A stretch of 64,000 nucleotides of DNA, taken from Lunularia cruciata. Taxonomy: Eukaryota; Streptophyta; Marchantiopsida; Lunulariales; Lunulariaceae. Positions 1 to 13,002 of the stretch are shown here, piece after piece. The stretch covers positions 75,654,333-75,718,332 of the forward strand of contig OX419756.1 in the NCBI GenBank assembly GCA_948567375.1, written 5' to 3'. Position numbers and translations under genes: made by a program. Numbering within the stretch: the stretch's first letter is position 1; each line of letters starts with the position of its first letter. The notes under the pieces were generated by a model that saw only the letters and a program-made list of their open reading frames with translations, was not told the origin of the DNA and did not search any database.

Positions 1-2460
1 AATAACCTGCAGCAAAAGTATAGGTGCAAAAAAGTAACCTGTAGCAAAGGCATAAGTGCAAGAAATTGAGAACACAGAACTGTTAATGGACAATAACGAA
101 CTTGAAATCAAGAGCAGCAACGTCAACGTTGAAATCGAGAGCAGCAAGGCCAACGCGAGCGTGGGTTAGAGGAGCTTGATGTAAGAGTTCACCAATAAAA
201 AATAATGAAGTCAGAGAGCAGCAATGCAACCAAAAGCGAGAGGCATAGGAAACGTGCTATGTGCTGTAAGAGCCCGCCAGGATGCAGTGCGTGGATGAAG
301 CGAGAGGAATAGAAAACTTGCTGTAAGAGCCCACCAGGATAGCATGCGCAGATGAAGATGAAGAACATGGGATGGAGTGGGGGAGGAACACAGGAAACAA
401 TAGAGAGCGAGGCAGGAAGCAGTCAGAGAGCGAAGGGAAAAGACTAGGGAGTGAAATAGTACAGGAATGTGTGGAAATAGTAGCAAGCATTTCGCGATTA
501 TGGCAGCAGAAACGGGTAGAAATGTAAGAGTGTAACTATAGCGAAGCATAAGAGGACAGGATAAAGTATATCACTCCCAGTGCTATGGACACTGGAGTCC
601 GGATACGCTAAACAACTGAAGGAAGCAGAAGGCGGCCATAGTAAACCTCCACGATAACACCAACGACTTCATCAGTGCCTCACGCAGTGCCGAAGTAGCT
701 GAACAATTGTCAGTACTCCTCGTCCCGAGTTTCTGCTCGAAAACTCATGAGTGCCAAGGCAAACTCGGTTGCTTCCAACAGCGCCGCTATCAGCAGTAAA
801 ACAGCTAGCTATCAGCAGTACTAAATGAAACAACAAACTGCCAGGGGAAGGTTACAGAAATGGAAGGCTACAGAAATGAGCAACTGGAGTTTAAAGTCTT
901 AAAAGAGCAGAAATCGGACGAATGCATAATGTAGGCATGAACGAAATTGTGAACAAGGGAAAGAAGAAAAAGATCAAAACGCAGGAGAATGTGAGTGATG
1001 TGAGACATCCCTCGAAAAACACCTGCAAGGACAAAGTCTATCAGGGTGAGCAGTGAAAGAGAGCGAAGCACAAAGAAACCAGGAGGAGGTAGTAAGAAAA
1101 CAAAGGAATGAGCCAGTTAGAAGAGTCTGAAGCTGAGAGCTAGAGAGCAGAAAATAAAGCAGAGAGCAGAGAACAAGGCAGAACGGACAGGCATGAAGAG
1201 GTGACGATGATATATGTTCAGGTTTGAGGGGGCCAATATCCATATCTCTATTTCTGAAGGAACAGCATAGTGGACTGCAAGAATATTTCCAGATTTTACA
1301 TTGAGCAAGTATAGCACGCAGGAGGGATAAGGAAAACAGACAAAGAACAACAATTCAGCTTACAGAGCTAATTATCTCAACCAAATAGAACAAGCGATAG
1401 AAACAAGGAGAACCTACATGCTGACAGTGCGTGGATGCTAGGGAGATAACCTTAGACTTAACGACTTTCAGCATTACATTCATTCAAAGATATCGCAACG
1501 ACTGACATGGATGCTACCGATGTTGCATAATATTCATAAAGTCATCAGTCCCACAGATTTCATCACATGCATATTTAAATTGCTTCTAGAGATTCGCACC
1601 AAAGACAGACACAGAGGGCGTCGTAAACTCCTCAATAAGAAAATAAACACTGCGAAAGGTGATGGAAACTAGGGCAGGCAGTGACCTTCGTTTTGTAATA
1701 GCGACACGAGCACACACAGGGACGCCAACACCAGCTTGTCATCATCATGAAGAAGATACGAGAGTAGGGATTCTCTGCACAAAAAATATGGATTGGATCA
1801 AAAGTTATTTTCAGCTCACTTTACGTTCTCCAAGATTCAAAACATTATGAGTAATGGTAATGCAGAAATTCAATATTCAAAATTCAAAACGTATGCATAT
1901 AAGCGATCCTACTGCAGGCCAATACAAGTCTGTATTTTCTCATACCATAGTGTGACAAAAATGAAACAAAGATCAATTACGGAAGCTCAAATTAGCCGAC
2001 TATACGAATAATCTGTAGTTCAAACTACCGTCAAAACTCTGTTGTGCACCCAGTCGATTGAGCTTCTTATAGTTTATGTTCTTATAACAAATGGAGTTAG
2101 AAGTAGTTAAACATAGTATTGCAGATACTTATAAACTATTAGATAGTTAGACTACTCAGAAGGTTTTATCCACCAGGATCCAGCAGGAAATATCAACACG
2201 TGAGAATTTCTGCCCATCTTAAACCCCCAACGGAACGTCACTTAAGAAAAGACCCAAGTAACACGGATACAACACAACAAATAGGTATAACGGCCCCTCT
2301 AGATTGATTTCAACCAATAAGTCCGAATACTTCGTACGTCACTCCAATAGATAAATTCGTGAATGAGATGTCTCTATGACAAATAGCCTCGTAATAATGG
2401 AGCAACGCATGGAGTGATATACTTGGATTGCCTATGAGGTACACCTACATATGCAGAACA
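1..2460. other. Gene-free stretch, purine-rich on the plus strand
   Basis: No open frame here resembles a known protein. The first 1.4 kb is rich in A and G on the plus strand, with scattered AGAGCAGCAA-type words. None of the small frames has plausible splice sites or family resemblance. It lies downstream of the last TT9 exon that I can place, so it could be part of a long TT9 intron or 3' flank. I searched it on the minus strand for the missing C-terminal TT9 exons and did not find them. Confidence 0.5.
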
Positions 2461-2509
2461 TTACCTAGATGTAATCCTTAGTATGCAAAAAGTGAGAATG
2501 GTCAAATAC

Positions 2510-5500
2510 CTGGGGCTCTCAATGGACGAATCGCCATTAAACTGCAAAATCCGATGCTTCCCCGCAAAATCAGCTCGTGAAGCCACCTTTTCTCCCTTGT
2601 TCAGATCGTTTGAGCCCCTTGGGCTCGATTCCTCCTTGAAAGAGGCAGGAGAAGGAGAAGGAGAAGGTTGAATGCTCCCATCCTCGTCATTGCGCAAAGA
2701 CCTATCTATGCTCAAAGTTGAATAAGTACACGGTTCAACACCATTCTCTTTGTTTACGGCAGACGGTGGTTGAGAATTTTGGAGAAGACCAGCACTGATA
2801 TAATTTACCAGTGGTTTCCGCTTCACTATATGTGTCAAACGAGATAACAAATACATAGAGCAGAGTGGACTGACCTGCAAACCCTGCACAAATAATTGTA
2901 ACATAAACAACTAAGGCGAGAACAGGATGTGTAGCTTATAAGCTAGTTCCTCAATACACGTATTGGTAAAACATCACTTGATCAGCTAGCGGTGAGAATT
3001 AAAAAACATGAAACTGCGCTCATAAAGAATCGTTTAGAATCCGGCCTTCAAAACAACCGAGAACTGGAACTAAATAAACTGCTGCAGGACAACTTGACAT
3101 TCCATAACCTCAAAAAACTCAGTGAGATATCCAAAGTTCGAAGCATACCCCAGTGGAGGCAGCAGCATTAACAGCTGGGCAAAGGGAGGGTATTAACACT
3201 GGGAGTACTAGCAAATTTGCTATATGTTTACTCATGAGCTCGTTAAGCTTCGGGATGCCTGAACACATTATGTCATTACAGTAGAAGAGCAGGTCCCCAA
3301 TCTCCGCGATGGCTGCTTCCAATCGGCCAATGGTCGGGGTAGACTGTGGAGTCCTGTAAAGATACAAGCGAAATTTGAGCGACTACTCGTACCCTAACTC
3401 TAAGCTATCAAACCGCATTCAAAGGAGACCCAACAGAGCTGACAAGCACACATGGGGCTTTCTGACACTTATAAAACATACTTGCGATATCCGACAAATT
3501 GATGCTCCTACCGATCAACCATCCAAGCTAGTTCATGAACTTAGCCGTGTGGGCCTCCTACTTGCAGCTTATAGCAGCACACCTACTTCACACCACTTTA
3601 TCATACGAGCCAAGCCAATGCTTCAAGCCTGCCTGTATTGGTAGTTCTCTACGGTAAAGCAAGAAGATGAATACTTGAGATTAGCATGACAAGGCTGCAT
3701 ACGAAGACCAGCACATATTACGTAATGGAATACAGAACCCGTTGTAAACAACACAGTTCCATACCAAGCACATCCTGTAGGAACGAGTAGACATTTTCTC
3801 TACTTATGAACACATCCAAGACCTTGCGGACACCAAAGGTCTTGGATGTGATCTTTGGATTCCAATACGCAAGTGAGTCGACGTTCGTCTGCACAAATAC
3901 ATTCATCCCTCCAACCACTAGCTGGCACACAAGACAAACTAAACATTGTCTGGTACATGGTCTATACCCTGAATATGGTGGCACGAGTTATTCAAAGCCA
4001 CAAATGTGTCAAATACCAAACCAGCTTCGTTGCAAGTAGCAAGATATAGGCTTTTGGCGAGATGACAACCTTGCAGATTCCGCAACTAGACCATCGAGAT
4101 TGATGCTCTGCTGCCTAAGGAAAGTAACAAGATCAGAAAAATAGCTGACTACCGGCGCGCTCATCACAAACTTTTGGATACATTCATCATCCACTGCAAT
4201 AAAACACGCAATTAGAACTCAAGGTATGAGGTCGACAACCATATTGAATATAATTCCTACAGGTTATGCAGATGTAAGGGGCATGACACTCCGCGGGAGA
4301 CAACCAATTATAAAGTAGTAACTAATTGGCATCAAAGGTGTATTATCTCGAAGTAAGACTGGAGACTTCAGAAGAGGAAATGATACACAGTGATACAGAA
4401 GGCTAGCATGGGACCAAGAAATCATATGAATTAGCTCCATACTCACCGTTGTATACATTCAGAGTAAGAGTTCGAACAGCAATGCGCACCATACTCTCTT
4501 CATGATGGAAAAACTTAATGGCTTCACTGTACAAAGGAAATGAGACGACTTCATCCTGCACACAGGAGCGACAATCTCAAAAATGTCAACAGGAAAAGTT
4601 TCCTTTACTTGAAAACCAAGGTAAATGCTGAAGTCCTAGAAGAGCCACCTTGAGAGTTGCCATTTTCGAGACCTGGTACAGAACAGGTGATTGTACTTTA
4701 AAAACCCACAAAGGTAATCATGTCTGGTGGACAAAACTTAGAGAAACATTCAACAAACCTCAACAATCCAGACAGTAATTACAACACGATGAACTACTTG
4801 AAGGAAACGAACCAGTACAGATACTGTCCATGAACTGTAGATTGCAAAGCATGAACGACATTTTTCCCAGTCAGACACTACCACATACATTTTTGGTCTT
4901 GATGAAGAAGGACACAGTATTCTGGTCAAGTTTGATGCTGATGGTTCTGCGTGTCCATTCATGCACAAGGAGCAGAAGGAAAAAGTGAGAAAGCTGCCAC
5001 GACATCTAGCTAATCCCGCAACCTCCAACCTCAAACCCAGCTTTAGGTGGTTGTACTCTTAGCTCCTAGTGAATGATTATGTGGAGGCAGATAATCCTTC
5101 CTTTAAACTTGACAAGCAACTCCGCTCCACATACCTCAAAAAGGATATGTAATAAGCAAGAGTCTCCTCATGTCGGAAGTCAAAAGGATAGGTTATGAGG
5201 TTGTTGATGTACTCATTGCTGAATAAGTAATCTGCCACAAAATACGCAAAACTTTGGCTGGAATCAAAACCACCTTGATCAGCCTTTTCGGACTGCCTCA
5301 AATTGATCCGTCCAACATTGGACAAAATCCAGCACCATCACCCGTGTGTGGAGTCACTACAGGGATGAAGACATCACTTACGAGAATCGTTCCGAGATGC
5401 ACACCAATTGAACCTTTGAGAATTTTCCTCAAAGAGGAATGTACAGAAATCTAAAGTATGTGGAACTGAGATCGGCGTCGAGCATGCATGAAAACCAGCC

Positions 5501-7905
5501 ATTTATGAAGAAAATGCTTTCAGGGAAGTAACTTGGATTCTGACATAACATGCTCCCCTGATAATCAAGGAAGGTACCATGATCCAGAGGCTCGAAAAGA
5601 TGATTTGCTTCAAGATCTGCACAGTACTGAGCGAGGGACACAGATTGTGTAATCAACCACGACCTTAAAGAGTTAATTTGAGGATCTACACGTGGTGAAA
5701 AGTCTTACAGATGGCATGCTCGCTGCGTATATTTCCAATAATGATACTTAGAGTCTGCAGTAATTGCACAGCGACACTGCTATTTTTGTTGCTGTCATTC
5801 AAGATTCGTAGAAAGTGCGCCATCACCTGTTTCTCCATAAAATAACTGCATCAATTTTGCATAAAAGACCTCCAATGTTACACAAGCTTCTTAAATAACA
5901 TAAACAGGTCTGCAATGATCCCTGCTAGCAAAGTCCTTTCTTCAGCGCTAAGAAAATGCATATGCTCAGGAACTTAATTCCCCGCTAGCTGAATGTTCAG
6001 AGTGGCAAAGAGAGAGAAAAAAGCTTACTCAAAGAAAGTGGGATCATGTTGATCACCCCAAATCATGTGCTCTGCTATTGACCGTAATGTTTCAATGACA
6101 AATTCCTGCGGTGGAAGAACCAGATTATGCACTTCAGTGACGGAGCCAGCTAAAAGAAAGCTCGCAGCTTTACAGCAACGCTGATGAATAATATATGCTG
6201 CAGATCAAGATCTCCCCTACCTTGTTAGAGTCATTGACAACAGTGACTCTTTGCAGTTGTTCGTTGAGGTATCTGTCCATGAAAAATTGAAAGAAGTTAA
6301 TCTTAACAATACTTTGCAACAATGAAATCAGATTCAAATCAAATGCTCCGACTTTTTCACATCCAAGTAAGCGTTTGTCCTGTACTCAATGGCAGACTAT
6401 TATCGATAGAATAACTTTAGTCCATCGATAAGAATAGAGAACAACCAAACTGATGACTTCCCGTCCGAGTCCATACTTGAGAGGTGCAATAACATACGAA
6501 GTCGTAGGTACATTTAAACTTATGATATTAACGAGGGGGCATCTACCGCTGTATGCCCTAGAAGCGAAATCTTTTATCGAACCAGATTTGACGTATGCCG
6601 CACGTAGGTTGAGTACCCAGTGATCTTAATCAAGGACAAAGCTGCGTCTCAGGGCCTTCCCTCGTATTCATAAACTTACATCCAGTACTGTACTTGGTGG
6701 ATTGATTGGTTCCCACAACTAGCTCAGGTACGACTACAGGACTTTTAGCATCTCTAAAACCTATCACGTACATCGTGTAGAATGTATATAGACATCATAA
6801 ACGTCTACAGTTTATCCGTGTTCTCCAATAAAGCTACCCAGTCAGAGAACGAAGAAATTCGCAGGTCAGGTAATGGAACCCGGGAACAAAAGAAAAGAAA
6901 CTTCAGGACTCGAGCTCTGTTCCTATTGACGGTCCAGCTTTCAAGCTTATCGTTCCTTGATCAATACAAGCAGTCTAGCAACTAACAATCTTAATTTCGA
7001 GGTTTGGTGATTATCCCTAATTCACCGTGAGCAATGAGCTTTGATCAAGAATGTGGCTACAATTGGGCCTCATACTGCACTCACATCCAACTATATTTGA
7101 AACCTAAAATAAGCCGTCAAGACCGTCGGTCTGATTAAGTTGCAGATGTACAATCTGCCCCAGCAAAAACTAACCCTTACTCCACTCAGCCCCAGGAACA
7201 TGAGAACAGAGTTCAAACTTCATGTCCGCCAACAATCGATATGACAAACTTCATCTTTTGCTCAGTTACATGCAGTGTGATGTATTGTTCAGGACCTGAT
7301 GTGTCTAACAGAACATCCCATGCATCCCTCAAAATTCCTATCTGTTGCGCATCTCTTGTGGAAGAACAATGGCATTCCTCACTTTTATATGACATTTCAT
7401 GTGATATACACCACCGCACAAAACACTTTTATAGGCCTTCAGCGGATGAGTCGACTTCAGAAGCTCCCGATTTCTCTACATCTGATCGACAAAGAAAGGC
7501 TAACACGTTTAAATTTCAGTGACACTCTCTACAAATTTCTCTCTGGCTCCAACATGTCCGCTTGCAACTCAATTGCATACTTGTATTTCCTTTTTCGCCG
7601 GCCAAGTATAGGCCAAAAAATAGCAAACTGGTTTCATTGTTAGGCAGGTCGGGTTAGGATAGTGGCGAGTCTTCCTGAGGAATTCGAAGATCTCACCTGC
7701 TCCGATTATATTGAGCATGCAGAGGGTCAATGATCAAAAACCTGTCATTATCCTCCTTGAGAATCTCACGGAGAGGTAAAAAGTTCATGTTCGAAGAGAT
7801 GACGATAACAGGAGACTCCCCGAGAACGAATGCAAAAAGGTCAACGCGGCTAACTTACTTGAGCTCATCCAAAGAGAAGCGCTCCCTAGTACGCCAGAAC
7901 CACAT
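2510..7905 (-). CDS. TT9: TT9/GFS9 (CLEC16A-family) vacuolar trafficking protein, N-terminal half only
   Basis: This is the plant homologue of animal CLEC16A. In Arabidopsis TT9/GFS9 is a peripheral membrane protein of the Golgi/endosomal system needed for vacuolar protein transport and flavonoid accumulation. Ten coding exons can be read on the minus strand: 7905-7859, 6272-6221, 6105-6029, 5845-5709, 5231-5135, 4946-4889, 4555-4447, 4193-4070, 3353-3149 and 2874-2510. All keep phase and have GT-AG borders. The start is the ATG opening [15 protein letters not shown], like the plant family. The FPL domain follows, with the hallmarks [38 protein letters not shown] and [16 protein letters not shown]. 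About 423 residues are covered, whereas the family is roughly twice as long. The last exon ends in phase 2 and should continue, but no further exon is visible to the left. Intron 1 is about 1.6 kb. The N-terminal identity is firm; exact borders are by eye. Confidence 0.9.
3811..3850. repeat. Perfect inverted repeat, 15-bp arms, in a TT9 intron
   Basis: CACATCCAAGACCTT at 3811-3825 is the exact reverse complement of 3836-3850, with a 10-base loop. It lies in the intron between the exons at 4193-4070 and 3353-3149. Confidence 0.95.
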
Positions 7906-9283
7906 GGTGAGCCCTGATAAGTCTCAGCTATTTTGTAGCAATTAAATTTCCAAATGCACATTTCAGAGTAGCTGATTCCCCTGAATGCCTCGTACAGACG
8001 ACCAATTCCAGTCTTTACTCCCCGCTCCTTCTTCCCGGCCTCAAAAGCGAGGCACCTCTGTTACCAATCTAACAATCTACCCTGCGTCCTCCTCTCGCCA
8101 CGCCCGCCATGTACACCTCAGCCCCGTTTCCTTTGCAGCTTGCTACAGAGTCAAGAGACGCCGATCCCCTCGGACACTACTGGATCGGTTCAACGACTCG
8201 ACCCTGTCCTCCCCATACTCCTGCTCAAATAATGTCTCCGGATCTGGCATCTAGTAATCTACCTATCCTTCCTGTCTTCGCTGGTTATCTCTCTCGCTCC
8301 GGATCGCCTCGTCCTACTCCCCCGCGCAATCCCTCTACTCGTCTTCCTCCCTGTCCTTCCCAATTCGCTTCATCAAATCAATGCGCTCTTCTCTTCTCTT
8401 CTCCTTCTTTCTCTTCCTCTTCTGTCGTCTCGTTTCTCTTCTCCCCCTTCTCTTGTCTCGCCTCTCGGAGTTTAAAAATCAAAACTCAACCCGACACTCG
8501 GGTTAAATTAAACCCCCGGCCGGGGTTATACTTTGCCCCTTGCGCGGACCGCCGGGAAACAGTGAAGTCACCAGGGCTGTGACCAAACTCACCTGACCTT
8601 TACCGTCAAGAGCTCAATGGTCGCCGAGATGCCGTCGTAGTACTTGGCCGGGGAGCTCCCTTGAATAATGCTTCTGGCGTCCCAAAGTTTCTACAACAGA
8701 AAATAAGTCAATAGGCGAATATTTTCGATAGAACTCACCGCTACTTCCCTTTGATCCACCGTTAGTACCTCCAGTTGTACTGTATCTGGAGAAGGAAAGA
8801 ACCAGAATTGCTTCCGTGTCCGTCTTCTTCCTTTCGCAACTGTAATTACGGCCAGCGGACAAGATGATCGGAAGGTTAGTAGAGCCGGCACTGTACAGAA
8901 CTCGGTCAGCTTCCGAGCATTTGCGATGTTATGTGGCCCACTGCAGCTGGGGCACGTGGTAAGCGATGTCGTAGTGCCTTATAAGGTACAAAGTATCGTC
9001 CAAGAGAATCACCAGTAACCACCGTTGCGCGCAAAGGCTGCCAGAGCCCTGGAGGGCCGAGACAAATTTACCGCTAAAGCTGGGAAGGGACTGGCTATTC
9101 CCAGTTGCTGGGAAGATTCACCGTTAGAAAGTGGTACATGCCGGTCCGGGGGAGCGATTCATTTGTCTCTCTGAGGTGGAAGTGCCGTGCCAAGAAACAA
9201 ACAGTGGAGGGGAACAGGTGACAAGAATTGAGAAGATCGACAATTCCCGTGGAAAGCAGCGCGGAACGCATCGATTGAAAACT
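7906..9283. promoter_or_regulatory. Divergent intergenic region between TT9 and PYD3
   Basis: The start codons of two head-to-head genes lie 1.4 kb apart, so both promoters and 5' leaders should be here. The part at about 8000-8470 is strongly pyrimidine-rich on the plus strand (runs of CTTCTTCC type), as is common near plant transcription starts. Minus-strand frames at about 8600-9000 are open but resemble nothing I know; they may be untranslated leader or chance. I cannot place a TATA box with confidence. Confidence 0.45.
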
Positions 9284-12200
9284 ATGGCAGACGATCAAGC
9301 GGGGGTGGAAGGATCTTTGCAAGGATACGAGTCTTTGCATCGATTGCTCTCGAAGAATTTGCCTCCGAATCTTTTCCAGGCACGGGCATTCCTCTGCGCC
9401 TTGTCAGTGAAACAGGAGAAAAGAACAATTTGATGCACTTGAGTAGTATATTCGGAGATGGAATAACTGTGAAAAGCTTTTTACTGAGTTATAGGCACCT
9501 ACGTTCTATTTTCTTGTGATAATTTCACGCTAGAATTGCAGATCAAACCGTGTTCGAGCGGTACGTTTTAAACACATTTGCTATGGTTGTCCTCTCCAAG
9601 ATGAAGTTGAGCTCGCCATCTCTTGTCTGTCGCTACAATTTCACGTTGCTCTGACATCCAAACATAGACCTCGCCCCGAAGATTTTGTTTGACGACGTAT
9701 GGCGAGCAGTAGATTAGACAACACCGGTAGGCTTGAAATTTGTTTCTTTTTGTTTCTTTGAGCTACAGTCCATACTCTACTCGATCAATCACTATCGAGT
9801 GTTGCCTCTCATGCCTAGATAAATTGCCTCCTTTCTATCTCCTCCCGGGTGCATGATGCTCCAATGCATTTCCGTCATGCACGCACAATTGGAAGTACTG
9901 TAAATCTTCGAAATTCGCTTACGAGCATGAAACGTGCATGTTTTTGTCATGAGCACAATCTACTTTGCCACAATATGAAGAAAACATTCACACCTGCCTG
10001 ATCCAGAAGGACATAAGAAAGTGATACACATCCGGGAAACACAGCGCAGTGAACTCCCTACCACGTAATGAATCTCAGGTGACGAGAGGCACTGATAGGC
10101 TTATGGTCAGGAGGAGTAGAAACACCGTATCTGCTCGTGCAGCCGCTTCTGTCCGAGTGATTACCGGTCACATTGGTAACAAGAGCCAAGGAACCATATT
10201 ATAGTTTTGCGGTTCTTGATCTGAAAGCCCTTTTGTGCTTACGACGTGCTGAATTCGCCAGGAAGTGAATCGAATTCTACTCGGATGCAATGGAGGAGAA
10301 GCTGTTCAACCAATGGATCTACCGTCAGCGGTCAAGAAAGAAGCTGCAGCACAGAACTTTGACGTCCTGGTAAGCTCCTAGCTGATATTTGTGCTTCATC
10401 ACGGTTTCAACTCGTTGGTCATACTGTCAAGGTCAGGCTCGCTGTGACGCCGCTGTAAGCTACTGAGTAGAACCCTTCTTCTCACGAGCTGTTGTTTCTG
10501 CAAGCACTTCTCAATTTGACAGGGGAGAGACACAATCTCTTGGACAGTCGCCTTAGAAATATGATAAAGGATAAGTTATCCCCTGCTTCCTTTTTCTAAT
10601 GTGTGGTTCGCTGACCAGGCATATCGCTTCTCAGCTGCAGCGGAGCAACTACGAAAGCCTAGAATTGTGTGCATTGGTCTAATCCAGAATGCTACCGTAC
10701 TGCCTACAACTGAACCATATGAACTTCAGATGCGCGCAATCAGGGACAGAGTGCGAACACTGATAAGCTCCGCTGGAGAAGCTGGTGTGAATATTCTTTG
10801 CTTACAGGTATCTTTAGCGCACGCGCCCTGTGCGCCTTAGAGAAGTACAATATCTATTGGGCAATCATAATAGGCTAATAGGATGCTGATTTATGTCGTT
10901 CAGTAACACGGGCTGATGACATCAGGGATGTTTAAAATAATCCAATTCTGGAAGGACTACACCCAGGGCATTTAACCGTTAACCATACCTGTTTCCGGGA
11001 TCTAGAAGACTGGCTGGAACCGGTGCTTCTGTGATTGAAGCAACCCTTTCTTTGGATGAATCATGACATAGTAAATACTGAGGATCAAGTTCTTTCTGAA
11101 TCCGTATGGACAGGAGGCCTGGACGATGCCTTTCGCCTTCTGTACCCGCGAGAAAAGCTGGTGTGAATTCGCAGAAAGTGCAGAAAATGGAGTTTCAACA
11201 AAGTTTATAAAGGAGCTAGCCCGGAAGTACAATATGGTGATTGTCAGCCCCATTTTAGAACGAGACGAAGCACACGGTGACACTATTTGGAACACTGCTG
11301 TCGTCGTGGGCAATACTGGCAATGTAATCGGCAAGCACCGCAAGGTGATCTCACAGCTCACTCAAATTGCTTAGGAATACCAAAACTTTCGCTGTCTTTA
11401 TGTTGTACCTTTCTAATCTCTAAATCTGTCTCTCGCGTGACGAGCTCACGAGAATGTGTTAGCTCGTTTTTTCCTGCAGTGCCCATTCTTTTACAGAAGT
11501 CAAATGACTTTCATATGCTTCTGCATCATCCTAGTGAGAATTTGCCAGGCAGTGAGTGATTCCTGTACTGTTCAACTCGTTGATCTGCACCGGTCTATCT
11601 CTTTTATCTTTTGCTCTCTCATTTCTTCTTATACAGTTACGTACTGATTGTTGTTCTTAATTAAGCTTCATGAACAGATGTGTAAATGCCACTTAAAATT
11701 CGTCATTCTCGGATGTACATCACAGAACCATATTCCTCGAGTCGGAGATTTCAATGAAAGCACTTATTATATGGAAGGGAACACAGGTCACCCAGTTTTC
11801 GAGACGGCCTTCGGGAAAATCGCCGTCAACATATGCTACGGGAGACATCACACTTTGAACTGGCAGGCCTTCGGCATGAATGGAGCGGAGATTGTTTTCA
11901 ATCCTTCAGCAACCGTTGGAAATTTGAGCGAGCCCATGTGGCCAATTGAGGTACAGTGATTCCCAAAGTTATGAAGTTTCTTGTCCTTAGTTGATTGACG
12001 CAACGTTTGATGCTGAACTCGCTGTCCTTAGGGTGTATTTTATCTCTCAATTTGTGGTCTCGCTGCAATCTTGGTTGACGAGCATGCCTCATTTGCCTGT
12101 GTCCAGGCGCGGAATGCTGCCATAGCCAACACTTACTTCGTTGGTGCAATCAATAGGGTCGGTACAGAGTCATTTCCTAATGCTTTCACTTCAGGGGATG

Positions 12201-12484
12201 GGAAGCCAGAGCACAAAGATTTTGGCCATTTCTATGGGTCTAGCTACATTGCTGGTCCGGATGCTTCCTGCACCCCAAACCTCTCTCGGTGCAGAGATGG
12301 GCTACTGGTTGCTCGGTGTGACTTAAATCTGTGTCAACAAGTGAAAGATAAATGGGGATTCAGGCTGACTGCACGTTACGATTTGTACGCCAAGTTTTTC
12401 AACGAATATATCAAACCTGATTACAAGCCTCAAGTTATTAGAGATCCTTCTCTTGACTTCACGAAAGAGAACGGCTCGTTGTAA
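9284..12484 (+). CDS. PYD3: Beta-ureidopropionase (N-carbamoyl-beta-alanine amidohydrolase)
   Basis: This cytosolic enzyme catalyses the last step of reductive pyrimidine breakdown: N-carbamoyl-beta-alanine (or its 2-methyl form) plus water gives beta-alanine, CO2 and ammonia. Six exons join in frame: 9284-9379, 10262-10369, 10619-10807, 11114-11344, 11726-11950 and 12107-12484. They give about 408 residues, the length I recall for the Arabidopsis enzyme. The nitrilase-superfamily catalytic triad is intact: Glu149 in WCEFAES, Lys208 in HRKNHIPR, which spans an exon junction, and Cys245 in VNICYGRHH. Other family hallmarks are [46 protein letters not shown] and [10 protein letters not shown]. 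The ATG at 9284 is the first in its frame. Exon 1 needs either a GC donor at 9380 or an extension to a GT donor at 9407, which would add nine residues; both keep the frame. The gene diverges from TT9. Confidence 0.95.
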
Positions 12485-13002
12485 AAGTGGAACTGAGCTT
12501 GTTTGTAATTAGGCAGATTCTGACCATAAGCTTTTCCTCCTGCAACTTCTCCAATCGACTTAGGGGACTCATCATTCTCATGTAGACAAGCTTCGACAAG
12601 ACCTTAAGGTTGTAATTACTTGTCCACCATGCAACTTACGGTAGTAACTGAGTGCAGAAACCTCCAAAGTCTAAGTAGCTCTGGTCGAAGGGAGACCCGT
12701 GTATAAGTTGAGATTGGTTCTGTCAATTTGGATTATTTTACATGTTCTTCATAACGGTAGTTAATATGTTCATATTTACTGTATTTTATCTTTGTATTTG
12801 GTGAAGATTGGATCTTCTCATGTACGGTTCTCGCTGTGTACTTGTTTTCTATTCAAGCTCTATTGTGGCAAACTCCGTACCCGTTTGTTTGAATCCTCTT
12901 TCTTAGATCAGGTCATAACCGATCACGAAGGTTTTTGGTGCAATGGAGATACGGTGGGCTCGTAGGAACTTACTTGTAGATCTCCAATCTCTGTTATCTG
13001 TT
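12485..13002. other. Spacer between convergent genes PYD3 and the 13-15.8 kb gene
   Basis: PYD3 ends at 12484 on the plus strand and the next gene ends at 13003 on the minus strand, so this 0.5 kb holds the two 3' untranslated regions back to back. The sequence is T-rich on the plus strand around 12720-12860, as expected for plant 3' ends. No coding frame or RNA gene is seen. Confidence 0.6.

Noticed and set aside
211..1353. Several Leu/Ser-rich minus-strand frames
   Set aside because: They are the complement of a purine-rich stretch, overlap one another in different frames, and show no domain or splice structure.
7690..7810. Minus-strand frame [20 protein letters not shown] inside TT9 intron 1
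   Set aside because: The family sequence runs directly from the exon at 7905-7859 to the exon at 6272-6221 (DEL-K-YLNEQL), leaving no room for it.
8109..8582. 157-codon plus-strand frame rich in Pro and Ser
   Set aside because: It is a translation of the pyrimidine-rich divergent promoter region, has no recognisable motif and begins within the likely 5' leader zone of TT9.
8590..9010. Minus-strand frames upstream of TT9 (for example KLWDARSIIQGSSPAKYYDG)
   Set aside because: Frames are open and could be joined by introns, but I recognise no family, cannot link them in phase to the firm TT9 start at 7905, and find no start codon that supports a separate gene.
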